64,000 nucleotides of DNA from contig NZ_SLZV01000008.1 of assembly GCF_004346095.1 (NCBI RefSeq), forward strand, positions 37,617 to 101,616, read 5' to 3'. A model generated the notes under the pieces. That model searched no databases. It was given only the letters and a program-made list of their open reading frames with translations, and had not been told where the DNA came from. The position numbers and the translations under genes were made by a program. Every line of letters begins with the position of its first letter. Position 1 is the first letter of the stretch. Source of the DNA: Faecalimonas umbilicata. GTDB lineage: Bacteria; Bacillota; Clostridia; Lachnospirales; Lachnospiraceae. Positions 36,371 through 44,389 of the stretch are shown one piece after another.

Positions 36371-37269
36371 ATTCCTCTCCCCCATTTCTCCTCGATCTTC
36401 TGGCTGCCAATCAGGATTAGCCCAAGTATCAGCGCCAGCATCACCGCTGCCGCCGTCATCTTCTGCATATCCAGTTTCAAAAACCAGTTGTTAAACAGAT
36501 TCTGCAACATGTAAATACTGTCATGCGGATAATTCCCTGCAATCATATATGCCTCACGGAATACTTTAAATGCATTGACCAAAGACAAGATTCCAGTCAG
36601 AAATGCGGTAGGAAGCAGTAGAGGACAAGTAATATGTACAAAGCACATAACTCCATTCGCGCCGTCCATCTTTGCCGCCTCATAAAGACTGTCCGGAATC
36701 CCAAGCAGGCCGGAAATCCACAAAATCATATCGTATCCAAGATTCTTCCAGAGATACACTGCCACAAGAACCCCAAAAGCTTTTGGCGTATTCATATAAT
36801 CCGCTCCCCGGACCCCTGCCTGCTCTAGAAGTTCATTCAGAATCCCTCCCTTATCAAAGAACAGCTGCCAGAACAAAACGACAGATCCTGCCGGCACTGC
36901 CATCGGAAGCAAAAATCCGCTTTTTAAAATCCCACTCTTTTCCCCTGCACGCAAAAGCAACAGCCCCAGGAAAAGTGAAATACTCAGCAGAAGCGGAAGG
37001 CAGACGGCCAGAAACCTGACCGTGTTGCCTGCCGCCAGCTCAAAAGCGGTATTTTGCAGAACACTTTTATAATTTTTCAGCCCGACGAATTCACTGCCCA
37101 CCGCATTTAAAAAAGATCTGCGCACAACGTCTGCAAATGGGAGCAGAACAAATATACATACTCCGGAAAGACTCGGCGCCAGCAATATCCACGGAGTGAT
37201 CCGCTCTCTTCTATTCTGAAAGATAGATGTCCATTTTTTCACCCAATGTCTTCGCTGCTTCTTCTGCAC
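36367..37269 (-). CDS. Carbohydrate-type ABC permease (MalF family)
   Basis: The 300-residue permease has the hallmark TPWILLAPSLSGVCIFVLLPFADVV first helix and the EAA loop DSLYEAAKMDGANG. I chose the GTG at 37269, preceded by GGAGG eight bases away. It lies inside the end of the solute-binding gene (59-base overlap). An ATG at 37305 has no ribosome site. Partner of the MalG-type permease. Confidence 0.87.
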   Translation of the reverse strand: MQKKQRRHWVKKWTSIFQNRRERITPWILLAPSLSGVCIFVLLPFADVVRRSFLNAVGSEFVGLKNYKSVLQNTAFELAAGNTVRFLAVCLPLLLSISLFLGLLLLRAGEKSGILKSGFLLPMAVPAGSVVLFWQLFFDKGGILNELLEQAGVRGADYMNTPKAFGVLVAVYLWKNLGYDMILWISGLLGIPDSLYEAAKMDGANGVMCFVHITCPLLLPTAFLTGILSLVNAFKVFREAYMIAGNYPHDSIYMLQNLFNNWFLKLDMQKMTAAAVMLALILGLILIGSQKIEEKWGRGM

Positions 37270-39523
37270 TAATTGTTCCTCCAAAATATTGTTCTGCACA
37301 TTCAAGGAATGTCTTTCGCACTGACAGTTCTATAACCAGAGGCGTCTTGACCTCCTTTGCCATCTCAAGCACCGGTGTGATCTGTTCCCTTGTCGGATAT
37401 CCGTAGGAATGCATTTCTCCTCCGGTAAATCCAATGCTGAACATTTCTTCCCCTGCTCCCTTTTCTGCAATGTCCGCCAGCTTCTCCAGACTTTCTGTGC
37501 GGACCGGAAGTCCTTCCACAAAATCCTGCTGCTGAATTTCATCACTTAACATGATTTCCATAAATTCTTCTGCCAGTTCTTTTTCTTTAGAGGAAGCATT
37601 GATTCCCATCCGGTTTCCCGGCAAATACAACTGATGTGGATTCCGGATAGAAAGCCCTGGCTGTGTTTCCAATACATCACAGATAAGTGAAATTTGTGCC
37701 AGTCCATATAGATCATCTACCCCCGTAAAACTTGTATCCTCATATAGTTCCATCATGCCGATACCGGAAAATGGAGACATGGTATTTCCAGATACAATGC
37801 GGTTTTTAAAGTAGGTACCCCACTGCATTTCCATATCTTCTGATTGACTCTCATCGATAAGCTGTCGGGACAATTCCAGAAGCTCTGCGATCTTCTCCTG
37901 CGAAAAAGTTCCATCTTCCTTTTTCAACTGCTCATAATTTACCGCAAATAAAAGATAAGCAATCTGCTCATAAGCCGCTGCACCGACAATCTTTTCTCCC
38001 GGATGTGCCTTCAGAAACTGTTTGACCGACTCCAGGCTGTCAAGTCTTGCGATTGCTTCCTCCGTACCATAAAATACCGGAAGCCGGAAAGTTGCCGGGA
38101 GCTCATAAAGTTTACCGTCCTTCTTCATTCCTTCTGCCACGCCGGATACCAACGTCTGTTCCTTCACTTTCTGATCTGCAAATGCTGTCAGATCCTCCAG
38201 AATTCCTTTTTCTATATAAGAATCGACCGGAAGATCATCGAGAAACAGTACATCTGCGCCTTCCTGATTTAGCAGACTTGTATTCAACGCGTCGATATAG
38301 TCTTCCGGATTTCCTTCTTCTTCCCGCTTCATCGCATACTGATAGTCTACATCTACTTCCGGATGCTTTTTCTCAAAGGCTCTGACTGCCGCCTCTGCCA
38401 TACCACTCTCATACAGACCGTATACCGACAGTGTCTTCTCTGTCTTCGTACTCATATGTTTATCATAATAGTAACGGCAGACAGAAAATGTATTCGCCGG
38501 ATAGCTCTCATAGACTCCGTAGAATTCTTGCTCTCCGGCTGCCAGGAAATTTTTGATCGTGAGTGACCCTGCTGTTTCTCCCATGCTTCCTCTGCTGCCA
38601 TCATAAATCTGCTCTCCAATACTTCCGTTTTCCTTGTAGACAGAGATCCCCTTGTCACTTGCAATATAGTATGTTCCATCCTCTGTCACATCCAGAAATC
38701 CAAATCCTGATTCTGCTCCTTCCACTTTTGTGTGGGAAGTTTCTTCTCCCGTTGTCACATCATAACTCACCAAACTTTTCTGATCCTGCCCAAGTGTTGT
38801 GACTGTATTGCCGCTGAGACAGATCATGCCATCACTGTTCGTAAGGATCTGATGACTTGGCAACGTATATGTTTCTTTCCCAGTCGCCCCGTCATACAAT
38901 ACAATATTGGAGGAAATTGCTTCGACTAGCGCAATCGTTCCATTCTCTGCAACGCCTAGATAATACGGCATAAATCCTCCATGTTGCTCCTGATATTCCA
39001 GGTCCAGACTTTCCACCGGCACTTCCTGGGTCTCTCCCTCCGATGTGTGACGGTACAGATATGTCGGCTGTGGCGGAAGAATCACTTCCCCATCCTCCGA
39101 TGTTGTCATGCCAGACTCATCCATCTCCACAACATCATTGGTCATCAGATATAAATTCTGATCCTCCCCCTGCAAAAGATAATTTACATACGTGTCCGCG
39201 TCAATTCGCTCTTCCACCCATGTTTCCTCTTGCTTCTTCCAGTCATCCTTTCCTTGCTGCGTGTAAGAATATACTTTTATCCCTTCTCCTTCCTGCTCTT
39301 TCTGTGTATAGACGGACAGCTGTTTTTCTTTATTTAAAAAACTCCCGAGATAGATCTCCTCCTCGCCCCACGGACCTTTGAGCTCTTCTTCTACATATCC
39401 TCCTCTTACTTCTTTTTTATCTTTGTTCTCCCCTTTTTTCTCTTCTCCTTTTGCACATCCTGCAAACAATCCGGCAGTCATTGCCCCGCAAAGGAAAAGC
39501 GCGGTCATTTTCTTCCATTTCAT
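37211..39523 (-). CDS. Lipoprotein fusing a beta-propeller to an extracellular solute-binding domain
   Basis: The 770-residue protein has a lipoprotein signal (lipobox LFAGC) and an N-terminal part (about 45-365) with strand repeats that read like a WD/Kelch-type propeller (NLYLMTND, DGMICLSGNTVTTLG, DGTYYIASDKGISVYK). A family-1 type solute-binding domain (about 370-770; SVYGLYESGMAEAAVRAFEKKHPEVDVDYQY) follows. Ordinary sugar-binding proteins have only the second half. GAGAGGAG precedes the ATG. It is the first gene of the operon, divergent from a two-component system that probably controls it. Ligand unknown. Confidence 0.82.
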   Translation of the reverse strand: MKWKKMTALFLCGAMTAGLFAGCAKGEEKKGENKDKKEVRGGYVEEELKGPWGEEEIYLGSFLNKEKQLSVYTQKEQEGEGIKVYSYTQQGKDDWKKQEETWVEERIDADTYVNYLLQGEDQNLYLMTNDVVEMDESGMTTSEDGEVILPPQPTYLYRHTSEGETQEVPVESLDLEYQEQHGGFMPYYLGVAENGTIALVEAISSNIVLYDGATGKETYTLPSHQILTNSDGMICLSGNTVTTLGQDQKSLVSYDVTTGEETSHTKVEGAESGFGFLDVTEDGTYYIASDKGISVYKENGSIGEQIYDGSRGSMGETAGSLTIKNFLAAGEQEFYGVYESYPANTFSVCRYYYDKHMSTKTEKTLSVYGLYESGMAEAAVRAFEKKHPEVDVDYQYAMKREEEGNPEDYIDALNTSLLNQEGADVLFLDDLPVDSYIEKGILEDLTAFADQKVKEQTLVSGVAEGMKKDGKLYELPATFRLPVFYGTEEAIARLDSLESVKQFLKAHPGEKIVGAAAYEQIAYLLFAVNYEQLKKEDGTFSQEKIAELLELSRQLIDESQSEDMEMQWGTYFKNRIVSGNTMSPFSGIGMMELYEDTSFTGVDDLYGLAQISLICDVLETQPGLSIRNPHQLYLPGNRMGINASSKEKELAEEFMEIMLSDEIQQQDFVEGLPVRTESLEKLADIAEKGAGEEMFSIGFTGGEMHSYGYPTREQITPVLEMAKEVKTPLVIELSVRKTFLECAEQYFGGTISAEEAAKTLGEKMDIYLSE

Positions 39524-39561
39524 GCTTCTTATCTCCTCTCTGTTCTGTTGTTTCTGTATTT

Positions 39562-39590
39562 ATCATAGCAGGGAAATCTCTAAAAATCTT
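39562..39590 (-). promoter_or_regulatory. Promoter and response-regulator site of the solute-binding operon
   Basis: The minus strand reads an AGATTT...GAGATTT direct repeat (39590-39574), then CCC and the extended -10 TGC-TATGAT (-10 at 39562-39567). It lacks a normal -35. It matches the opposite promoter at 39613-39642 in motif and spacing. Confidence 0.6.
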
Positions 39591-39612
39591 GAAAAGATCC
39601 AAGATGTTTTTG

Positions 39613-39642
39613 GAGATTTTTTAGAGATTTGTATGCTACAAT
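39613..39642 (+). promoter_or_regulatory. Promoter and response-regulator site of the two-component operon
   Basis: Direct repeats GAGATTT (11 bases apart, 39613-39630) are followed by GTA and extended -10 TGC-TACAAT (39637-39642), the same layout as the divergent promoter. This implies autoactivation by the encoded OmpR-type regulator. Confidence 0.6.
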
Positions 39643-39691
39643 GTACACAGATACAAAACCAACATCAAAACAGCTTGGGAGGATTTATTTT

Positions 39692-40378
39692 ATGCGAATT
39701 TTATTAGTGGAAGATGACATTTCTCTGTGCAAGGCACTGATGATCCATCTGAACAGTCAGGGATATGAAACCGATGTCTGCCACAACGGCACGGACGGTC
39801 TTTCCTACGCGCTTCAAAATACTTACGATGTCATGATCTTAGACCGGATGCTTCCGGAGCTGGATGGTCTGACACTTCTGTCCGCCATCCGCAGGAAAAA
39901 CATTTTCACTCCGGTGATCCTGGCCACTGCCATGGACTCACTCCAGGATAAAATCAGCGGTCTGGACTGCGGAGCCGATGACTACCTGACAAAACCTTTT
40001 GATGCCGAAGAACTCTTAGCGCGCATCCGCGCACTCGCAAGGCGTCCGGCGCTTTTCAAAGAATCCCCGATTCTTTCCTATGGAGATCTGTGCTTCGACC
40101 CAGAAAAGTTGGAACTGTCCACAAATGAAAAAACTTTATCACTGTCTAAAAAAGAAGGCAGTCTGATTGAATATCTGATCAAAAACAAGGAGCAAAATCT
40201 CCGCCGCAGCCTGATTCTTTCCTATGTCTGGGGCGCCGATGCAGAAGTAGAAGAAGGAAACCTGGACAACTATATTTATTTTCTAAGACGGAGACTACGC
40301 GTCTTGAAAAGCCGGGTGCAGATCAAAACAATCCATGGGGTAGGATACCGCCTCGAAGAATTACAGGAGGAAGCCTGA
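39692..40378 (+). CDS. OmpR-family response regulator
   Basis: The 228-residue regulator has a receiver domain (1-120; acidic pocket VEDD, phospho-Asp in DVMILDRMLPE, Lys in LTKPF) and a C-terminal winged helix (about 130-225, ending IKTIHGVGYRLE). The ATG at 39692 has GGGAGG upstream; longer readings lack one. The stop overlaps the kinase start (TGATG). It probably binds the GAGATTT repeats in the divergent control region. Confidence 0.94.
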   Translation: MRILLVEDDISLCKALMIHLNSQGYETDVCHNGTDGLSYALQNTYDVMILDRMLPELDGLTLLSAIRRKNIFTPVILATAMDSLQDKISGLDCGADDYLTKPFDAEELLARIRALARRPALFKESPILSYGDLCFDPEKLELSTNEKTLSLSKKEGSLIEYLIKNKEQNLRRSLILSYVWGADAEVEEGNLDNYIYFLRRRLRVLKSRVQIKTIHGVGYRLEELQEEA

Positions 40379-41700
40379 TGTTCCGGACTCTGCAGAAAAA
40401 ACTGACATTTTTATATACCATAACAACTGGAACCATTCTCACTGTGATTCTGATCGTTTGTTTCTTCTATATGAAGACTTCCGTGGAATCCAGATACCAG
40501 TCCCAGTTTTCCGACTTGTTTTTCACTATTTCCAACCGGTTTCGGACAGAAACGTTTTTCACTGATTCCTGGCTATCCCAGATGGAACTGGATAACAAGC
40601 TGCTGATCCGGATTGAGGAAAATGGCGCCGCCTTGCAGTTTCCGGGAGCTTTTCCTGCTGAAACGGATCGGAATCTCCTCTTTGAAATAGCCGAAAAAGA
40701 GGCGGCAACTGACGGAGTCACATTGCAGGCAGCCACGTCTCTCTCCCCTCTGCAGTCGTCTGTCTTCCAGATAAAAGGAGCGCATAACGATACCTATCTC
40801 GGCATATATCTGATCGAAACTACTGTGTTCCATCATAAATCCCTGCTTGTCCTGCAAGATGTGACCTCCTTATCCAGTCAGCTGACCTGGCAGATCTTTT
40901 TCTTTCTGCTTGCTGATTTGGCAGGTATTTTCTTTCTCTACCTCGCAAGCTGGCACACAGTCGGAAAAACACTGCTTCCACTAAAAGAAAATCAGAAAAA
41001 GCAGGCTGAATTTATCGCTGCTGCCTCCCATGAGCTGCGCTCCCCGCTTGCAGTCATTCAGGCAAGCGCCTCTGCGGCACGGACTTCCCCAGAAACTACA
41101 GAACAGATGCTTTCCAACATTGAAAAAGAATGTTCCCGCATGGGAAACCTGATCAAAGACCTCCTTGTTCTCGCAGCCTCAGACTCAAAAAAATGGCAGC
41201 TGACTATCGGAAATCACGACAGCGACACCTTGCTTCTGGATGTCTACGAAACATTTGAACCCGTCTGCCGCAGCAAAGGCATGGCACTTCATCTGACACT
41301 GCCGGACATGGAACTACCGCGGATCCACTGTGACAAAAACCGTGTGATACAGATCCTTACCATCCTTTTAGACAATGCCGTCACCTATACACCTTCCGGC
41401 GGAACCATTGATCTCAAGGTTTTTATAAAGAAACGGAAAATCTGCTATCTGGTCGCCGACCATGGAAAAGGAATTCCCGACGAAGAAAAAGAACGGATCT
41501 TCGACCGTTTCTACCAGAGTGACCGAGCAAGAAAAGAAAAAGAACACTTCGGCCTCGGGCTTTCCATCGCAAGAGAACTGGCTGAACTCCAGAAAGGAAA
41601 ACTGACTGTAACAGACACAGAAGGAGGCGGGTGTACCTTCCTTCTGCTGATTCCTGCTACCGAAGAATCCTACACAGTAAGTTCCACTTCCGCCAGATAA
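40378..41700 (+). CDS. Sensor histidine kinase
   Basis: The 440-residue kinase has two membrane helices (about 12-33 and 168-190) framing an extracellular sensor domain of about 135 residues. No clear HAMP is visible. HisKA has the phospho-His in AAASHELRSPLAV, and the HATPase has N box DNAVTYTPSGG, G1 DHGKGIPDE and G2 FGLGLSIA. The extracellular domain is large enough to bind a ligand directly. It forms a pair with the upstream regulator and likely senses the substrate of the divergent transporter operon. Confidence 0.94.
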   Translation: MFRTLQKKLTFLYTITTGTILTVILIVCFFYMKTSVESRYQSQFSDLFFTISNRFRTETFFTDSWLSQMELDNKLLIRIEENGAALQFPGAFPAETDRNLLFEIAEKEAATDGVTLQAATSLSPLQSSVFQIKGAHNDTYLGIYLIETTVFHHKSLLVLQDVTSLSSQLTWQIFFFLLADLAGIFFLYLASWHTVGKTLLPLKENQKKQAEFIAAASHELRSPLAVIQASASAARTSPETTEQMLSNIEKECSRMGNLIKDLLVLAASDSKKWQLTIGNHDSDTLLLDVYETFEPVCRSKGMALHLTLPDMELPRIHCDKNRVIQILTILLDNAVTYTPSGGTIDLKVFIKKRKICYLVADHGKGIPDEEKERIFDRFYQSDRARKEKEHFGLGLSIARELAELQKGKLTVTDTEGGGCTFLLLIPATEESYTVSSTSAR

Positions 41701-41851
41701 AACAGTATGGGATAAATAATTTCCAATGTGCCGTACCCTCTCTTGCTTTAGTCATGGAGTATAACAAAAGAGCAGTTATCGGCAACACCCGAAAATAATT
41801 TATACAAAAATTCTCTGATGAAATTTTTTATCTCTTTCGAATATAAAACAA

Positions 41852-41880
41852 ATGACTCCTTCATTTGAACATGGTATAAT
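41852..41880 (+). promoter_or_regulatory. Promoter of the P-loop protein gene
   Basis: ATGACT (41852-41857), 17 bases, TATAAT (41875-41880) with TGG in front, forming an extended -10. Confidence 0.6.
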
Positions 41881-41913
41881 TGTTTATAAAAAGAATTGCA
41901 GAGGAGGATTGCA

Positions 41914-42429
41914 ATGATCATTTTAATCACTGGCGCCTCTCATACCGGCAAAACCGTGCTTGCTCAGAGGCTGCTGGAAAAATACCATTACCCTTATCTT
42001 TCTATCGATCATTTAAAAATGGGACTGATCCGCAGCAAGCAGACCGAACTGACTCCGATGAGCGACCATGCGGATCTTACTGCATATTTATGGCCCATTG
42101 TCCGAGAAATGATCAAAACTGCCCTCGAAAACAGGCAAAATCTGATTGTGGAAGGATGCTATATTCCTTTTGACTGGGAAAATGATTTCACAGAAGACTA
42201 CCGGAAGCAAATACGATATTACTGTCTTGTGCTAAGTGAAAACTATATCCGGAATCATTTTGGTGATATCAAAAACTATGCAAACATCATTGAAAACCGC
42301 CTCGATGATACCTGCTGTACATTAGAAAATGTACTGGCAGATAATGCACAGATATTAGAAATGGCAAAGTCCTGTCATGTGAATTACATACTCATTGATG
42401 AGAAATATGCAATTGATATTGATTTGTAA
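41914..42429 (+). CDS. Small P-loop kinase-like ATP-binding protein
   Basis: The 171-residue protein has Walker A GASHTGKTVLA at its very N-terminus, SIDHLKMGLIRS (a substrate/DxD-like region) and LIVEGCYIPFDW. The fold is like shikimate/adenylate kinases or zeta-type kinases, but no antitoxin gene is beside it. The ATG at 41914 has AGGAGG upstream. It is alone behind its own promoter. Substrate unknown. Confidence 0.7.
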   Translation: MIILITGASHTGKTVLAQRLLEKYHYPYLSIDHLKMGLIRSKQTELTPMSDHADLTAYLWPIVREMIKTALENRQNLIVEGCYIPFDWENDFTEDYRKQIRYYCLVLSENYIRNHFGDIKNYANIIENRLDDTCCTLENVLADNAQILEMAKSCHVNYILIDEKYAIDIDL

Positions 42430-42558
42430 GAATAAGAACTGGTGTAAAAATTATAAATGTAAATGGTTCATACTATTTTTTTCTATCTGATCGACACTCC
42501 CTATCGCTAAAGCAAGCGGTTTTACGACACATTAGATAACCGAGAAAGGAAGGTAATT

Positions 42559-43002
42559 ATGAAGCCTCTTATAATTGATTCCGAAATCACTTTAATTCCT
42601 TACTATCCAAACTATGATACTGCGCTCCCATGGTATCAAGATCTGGATGTATGCAGGCAGGTTGACAACATTGATTGTACCTATTCTCTTGAACGGCTGC
42701 AAAAAATGTATTCATTTCTCAGCACCCACGGAGACTGCTTCTATATCCAATATCGGGGAGTGCTTGTCGGTGATGTCACACTCCGCAATGATCAGGAGGT
42801 TTGCATTGTTGTATGCAAAGATTATCAAAATAAGCGGATTGGAAGACGCTGTATCCTAAAAATGATTGAACTTGCAAAAGAAAAAAGAATGGATCAGATT
42901 ACCGCAGAGATCTATCCTTTTAACACTCAGAGTCAGAAAATGTTTCTGTCTATCGGTTTTGTAAAAACTGGAGAAGAGACTTATACATACCAGCTTTCAT
43001 AA
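42559..43002 (+). CDS. GNAT family N-acetyltransferase
   Basis: The 147-residue protein has a GNAT core: GVLVGDVTLRND (beta4), KDYQNKRIGRRCILKMIELAK (acetyl-CoA loop, Q-x3-IG-R) and NTQSQKMFLSIGFVKTG (end of the fold). It is similar to ribosomal-protein or drug acetyltransferases, but the acceptor cannot be predicted. AGGAAGG lies before the ATG. Confidence 0.85.
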   Translation: MKPLIIDSEITLIPYYPNYDTALPWYQDLDVCRQVDNIDCTYSLERLQKMYSFLSTHGDCFYIQYRGVLVGDVTLRNDQEVCIVVCKDYQNKRIGRRCILKMIELAKEKRMDQITAEIYPFNTQSQKMFLSIGFVKTGEETYTYQLS

Positions 43003-43027
43003 TAACTTTAAGGAGCTGATCAAATTT

Positions 43028-43099
43028 ATGAATATTGAATTACTGCCATTTTTCAAGCAGAAGCGATTGTACAAGAATACTCTGAATCCCTCTATATAA
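43028..43099 (+). pseudogene. Possible frameshifted small-gene remnant
   Basis: A 23-codon frame (MNIELLPFFKQ...) follows AAGGAG. Adding one T in the T5 run at 43053-43057 would instead give 28 residues continuing FQAEAIVQEYSESLYIKSCT to the TAG at 43110-43112, which looks more like protein. It may be a broken remnant. Confidence 0.25.
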
Positions 43100-43122
43100 A
43101 ATCATGCACTTAGGAGGCCATC

Positions 43123-43431
43123 ATGCAACAATATAAAATTACCTTTGGCGTAGAATTAAATGCGGAAAAGTTATGTGCTATCGAACGTGACTTTGGCATT
43201 CCGGCACATTTTGATACCATCTATATCGAAGCAAATTCTCCAAGACATGCCATCCGGCTTTTTTGCGAAAAGTATGGTATTTCCCGACGCATCATTCGGA
43301 CATCCGACTTGTTAAAAATAGTATACGTCGTAAGGCCAGGAGGAAAACACGGATTTTTAGGATTTCGTGTTTCCGGTTTAGAATGGAAGAAAGATTTTGA
43401 AACACTGCAGAAAAAGTCCTTCTTTCACTAA
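43123..43431 (+). CDS. Small protein of unknown function
   Basis: The 102-residue soluble protein has AGGAGG before the ATG. The first 35 residues are alpha/beta with acidic patches; the middle SPRHAIRLFCEKYGISRRIIRTSDLLKIVYVV might be a nucleic-acid or partner-binding helix pair. No family recognised. It lies between a GNAT gene and an AraC-type regulator and may be co-transcribed with either. Confidence 0.6.
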   Translation: MQQYKITFGVELNAEKLCAIERDFGIPAHFDTIYIEANSPRHAIRLFCEKYGISRRIIRTSDLLKIVYVVRPGGKHGFLGFRVSGLEWKKDFETLQKKSFFH

Positions 43432-43522
43432 TCACAGATATCCACAGTATATTCTTTTCTACTGGAATTTCATCCAGACTGTACACATGTTTCTCATTTA
43501 TTCAGGAGGTCCTATTTTTACT

Positions 43523-44389
43523 ATGAAGCTATCAAAAAAAATCCCGGAATACATTCCTGCTGACTCCTATCTGGAGGTGTCTAACAGTTTGTTCCGGGAT
43601 ATTTATACTCTATTTTGCGGAAGGCAGAAATGTCCTTCTCTCTATTCTTTCGGCCCCGCGGTGAGGGAATGCTATCTGCTCCACTTCTGTCTCGACGGCT
43701 GCGGAGATTTCTATGCAAATGATCAACACTACCATCTTGAAAAAGGACAGGGCTTTCTGATCTGCCCAAATGAGCTGACGTTCTATCAGGCGGATGAAGC
43801 GCATCCGTGGACCTACGCATGGATTGGACTTTCTGGAGAACAGGTATCTCACTATCTTGACCTTGCAGGCATTTCTTCCCGAACCCCGGTCTTTCGCTGT
43901 CCTGATGTAGATCTGATCCGATCTGATATCGATGATATGATCGCACACCATACACTAAGTTATTCTTGTGAAGTCCATATTCAAGGGGTCTTAATGAAGA
44001 TTTTGTCCTATCTGATCGAAGTATCTTCGCATCCAAGACAGAAAGAAGAAAATGGCAACAGCCTCTATGTAAGCCGCGCCATTTCCTACATTCATAAAAA
44101 CTATCAGAATCCGGTGTCTGTTCAGGAAATTGCAGATTATCTTTCCCTGAACCGCAGCTATCTGACAGAGCTGTTTGTACGCACACTACATTTGTCCCCT
44201 CAGCAATTCCTGATGAAATACCGGATTACAAAGGCGGTTGATTTTCTTACCTACACCGACTTAAGTGTAGAACACATTGCCTGCTCCTGCGGTTACGCAA
44301 ATATATCTTCCTTCTCAAAGGCATTCAAAAAAGTGACCGGGATCAGCCCTTCACAGTATCGAAATGAGCATCAGACTTACACTTCCTGA
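43523..44389 (+). CDS. AraC family transcriptional regulator
   Basis: The 288-residue regulator has a cupin sensor domain (about 30-150; HFCLDGCGDFYANDQHYHLEKGQGFLICPNE) and a C-terminal double HTH (about 185-285; VSVQEIADYLSLNRSYLTELF and SVEHIACSCGYANISSFSKAFKKVTGISPSQYR). The layout is that of RafR/MsmR-type sugar regulators. It converges on the alpha-galactosidase gene with a 13-base overlap, and control of that gene by melibiose or raffinose is the natural guess. AGGAGG is 13 bases before the ATG, rather far. Confidence 0.9.
   Translation: MKLSKKIPEYIPADSYLEVSNSLFRDIYTLFCGRQKCPSLYSFGPAVRECYLLHFCLDGCGDFYANDQHYHLEKGQGFLICPNELTFYQADEAHPWTYAWIGLSGEQVSHYLDLAGISSRTPVFRCPDVDLIRSDIDDMIAHHTLSYSCEVHIQGVLMKILSYLIEVSSHPRQKEENGNSLYVSRAISYIHKNYQNPVSVQEIADYLSLNRSYLTELFVRTLHLSPQQFLMKYRITKAVDFLTYTDLSVEHIACSCGYANISSFSKAFKKVTGISPSQYRNEHQTYTS

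Noticed and set aside
41914..42429. Zeta-toxin of a toxin-antitoxin pair
   Set aside because: The P-loop fold is compatible, but no antitoxin-like gene adjoins and key zeta motifs were not evident.
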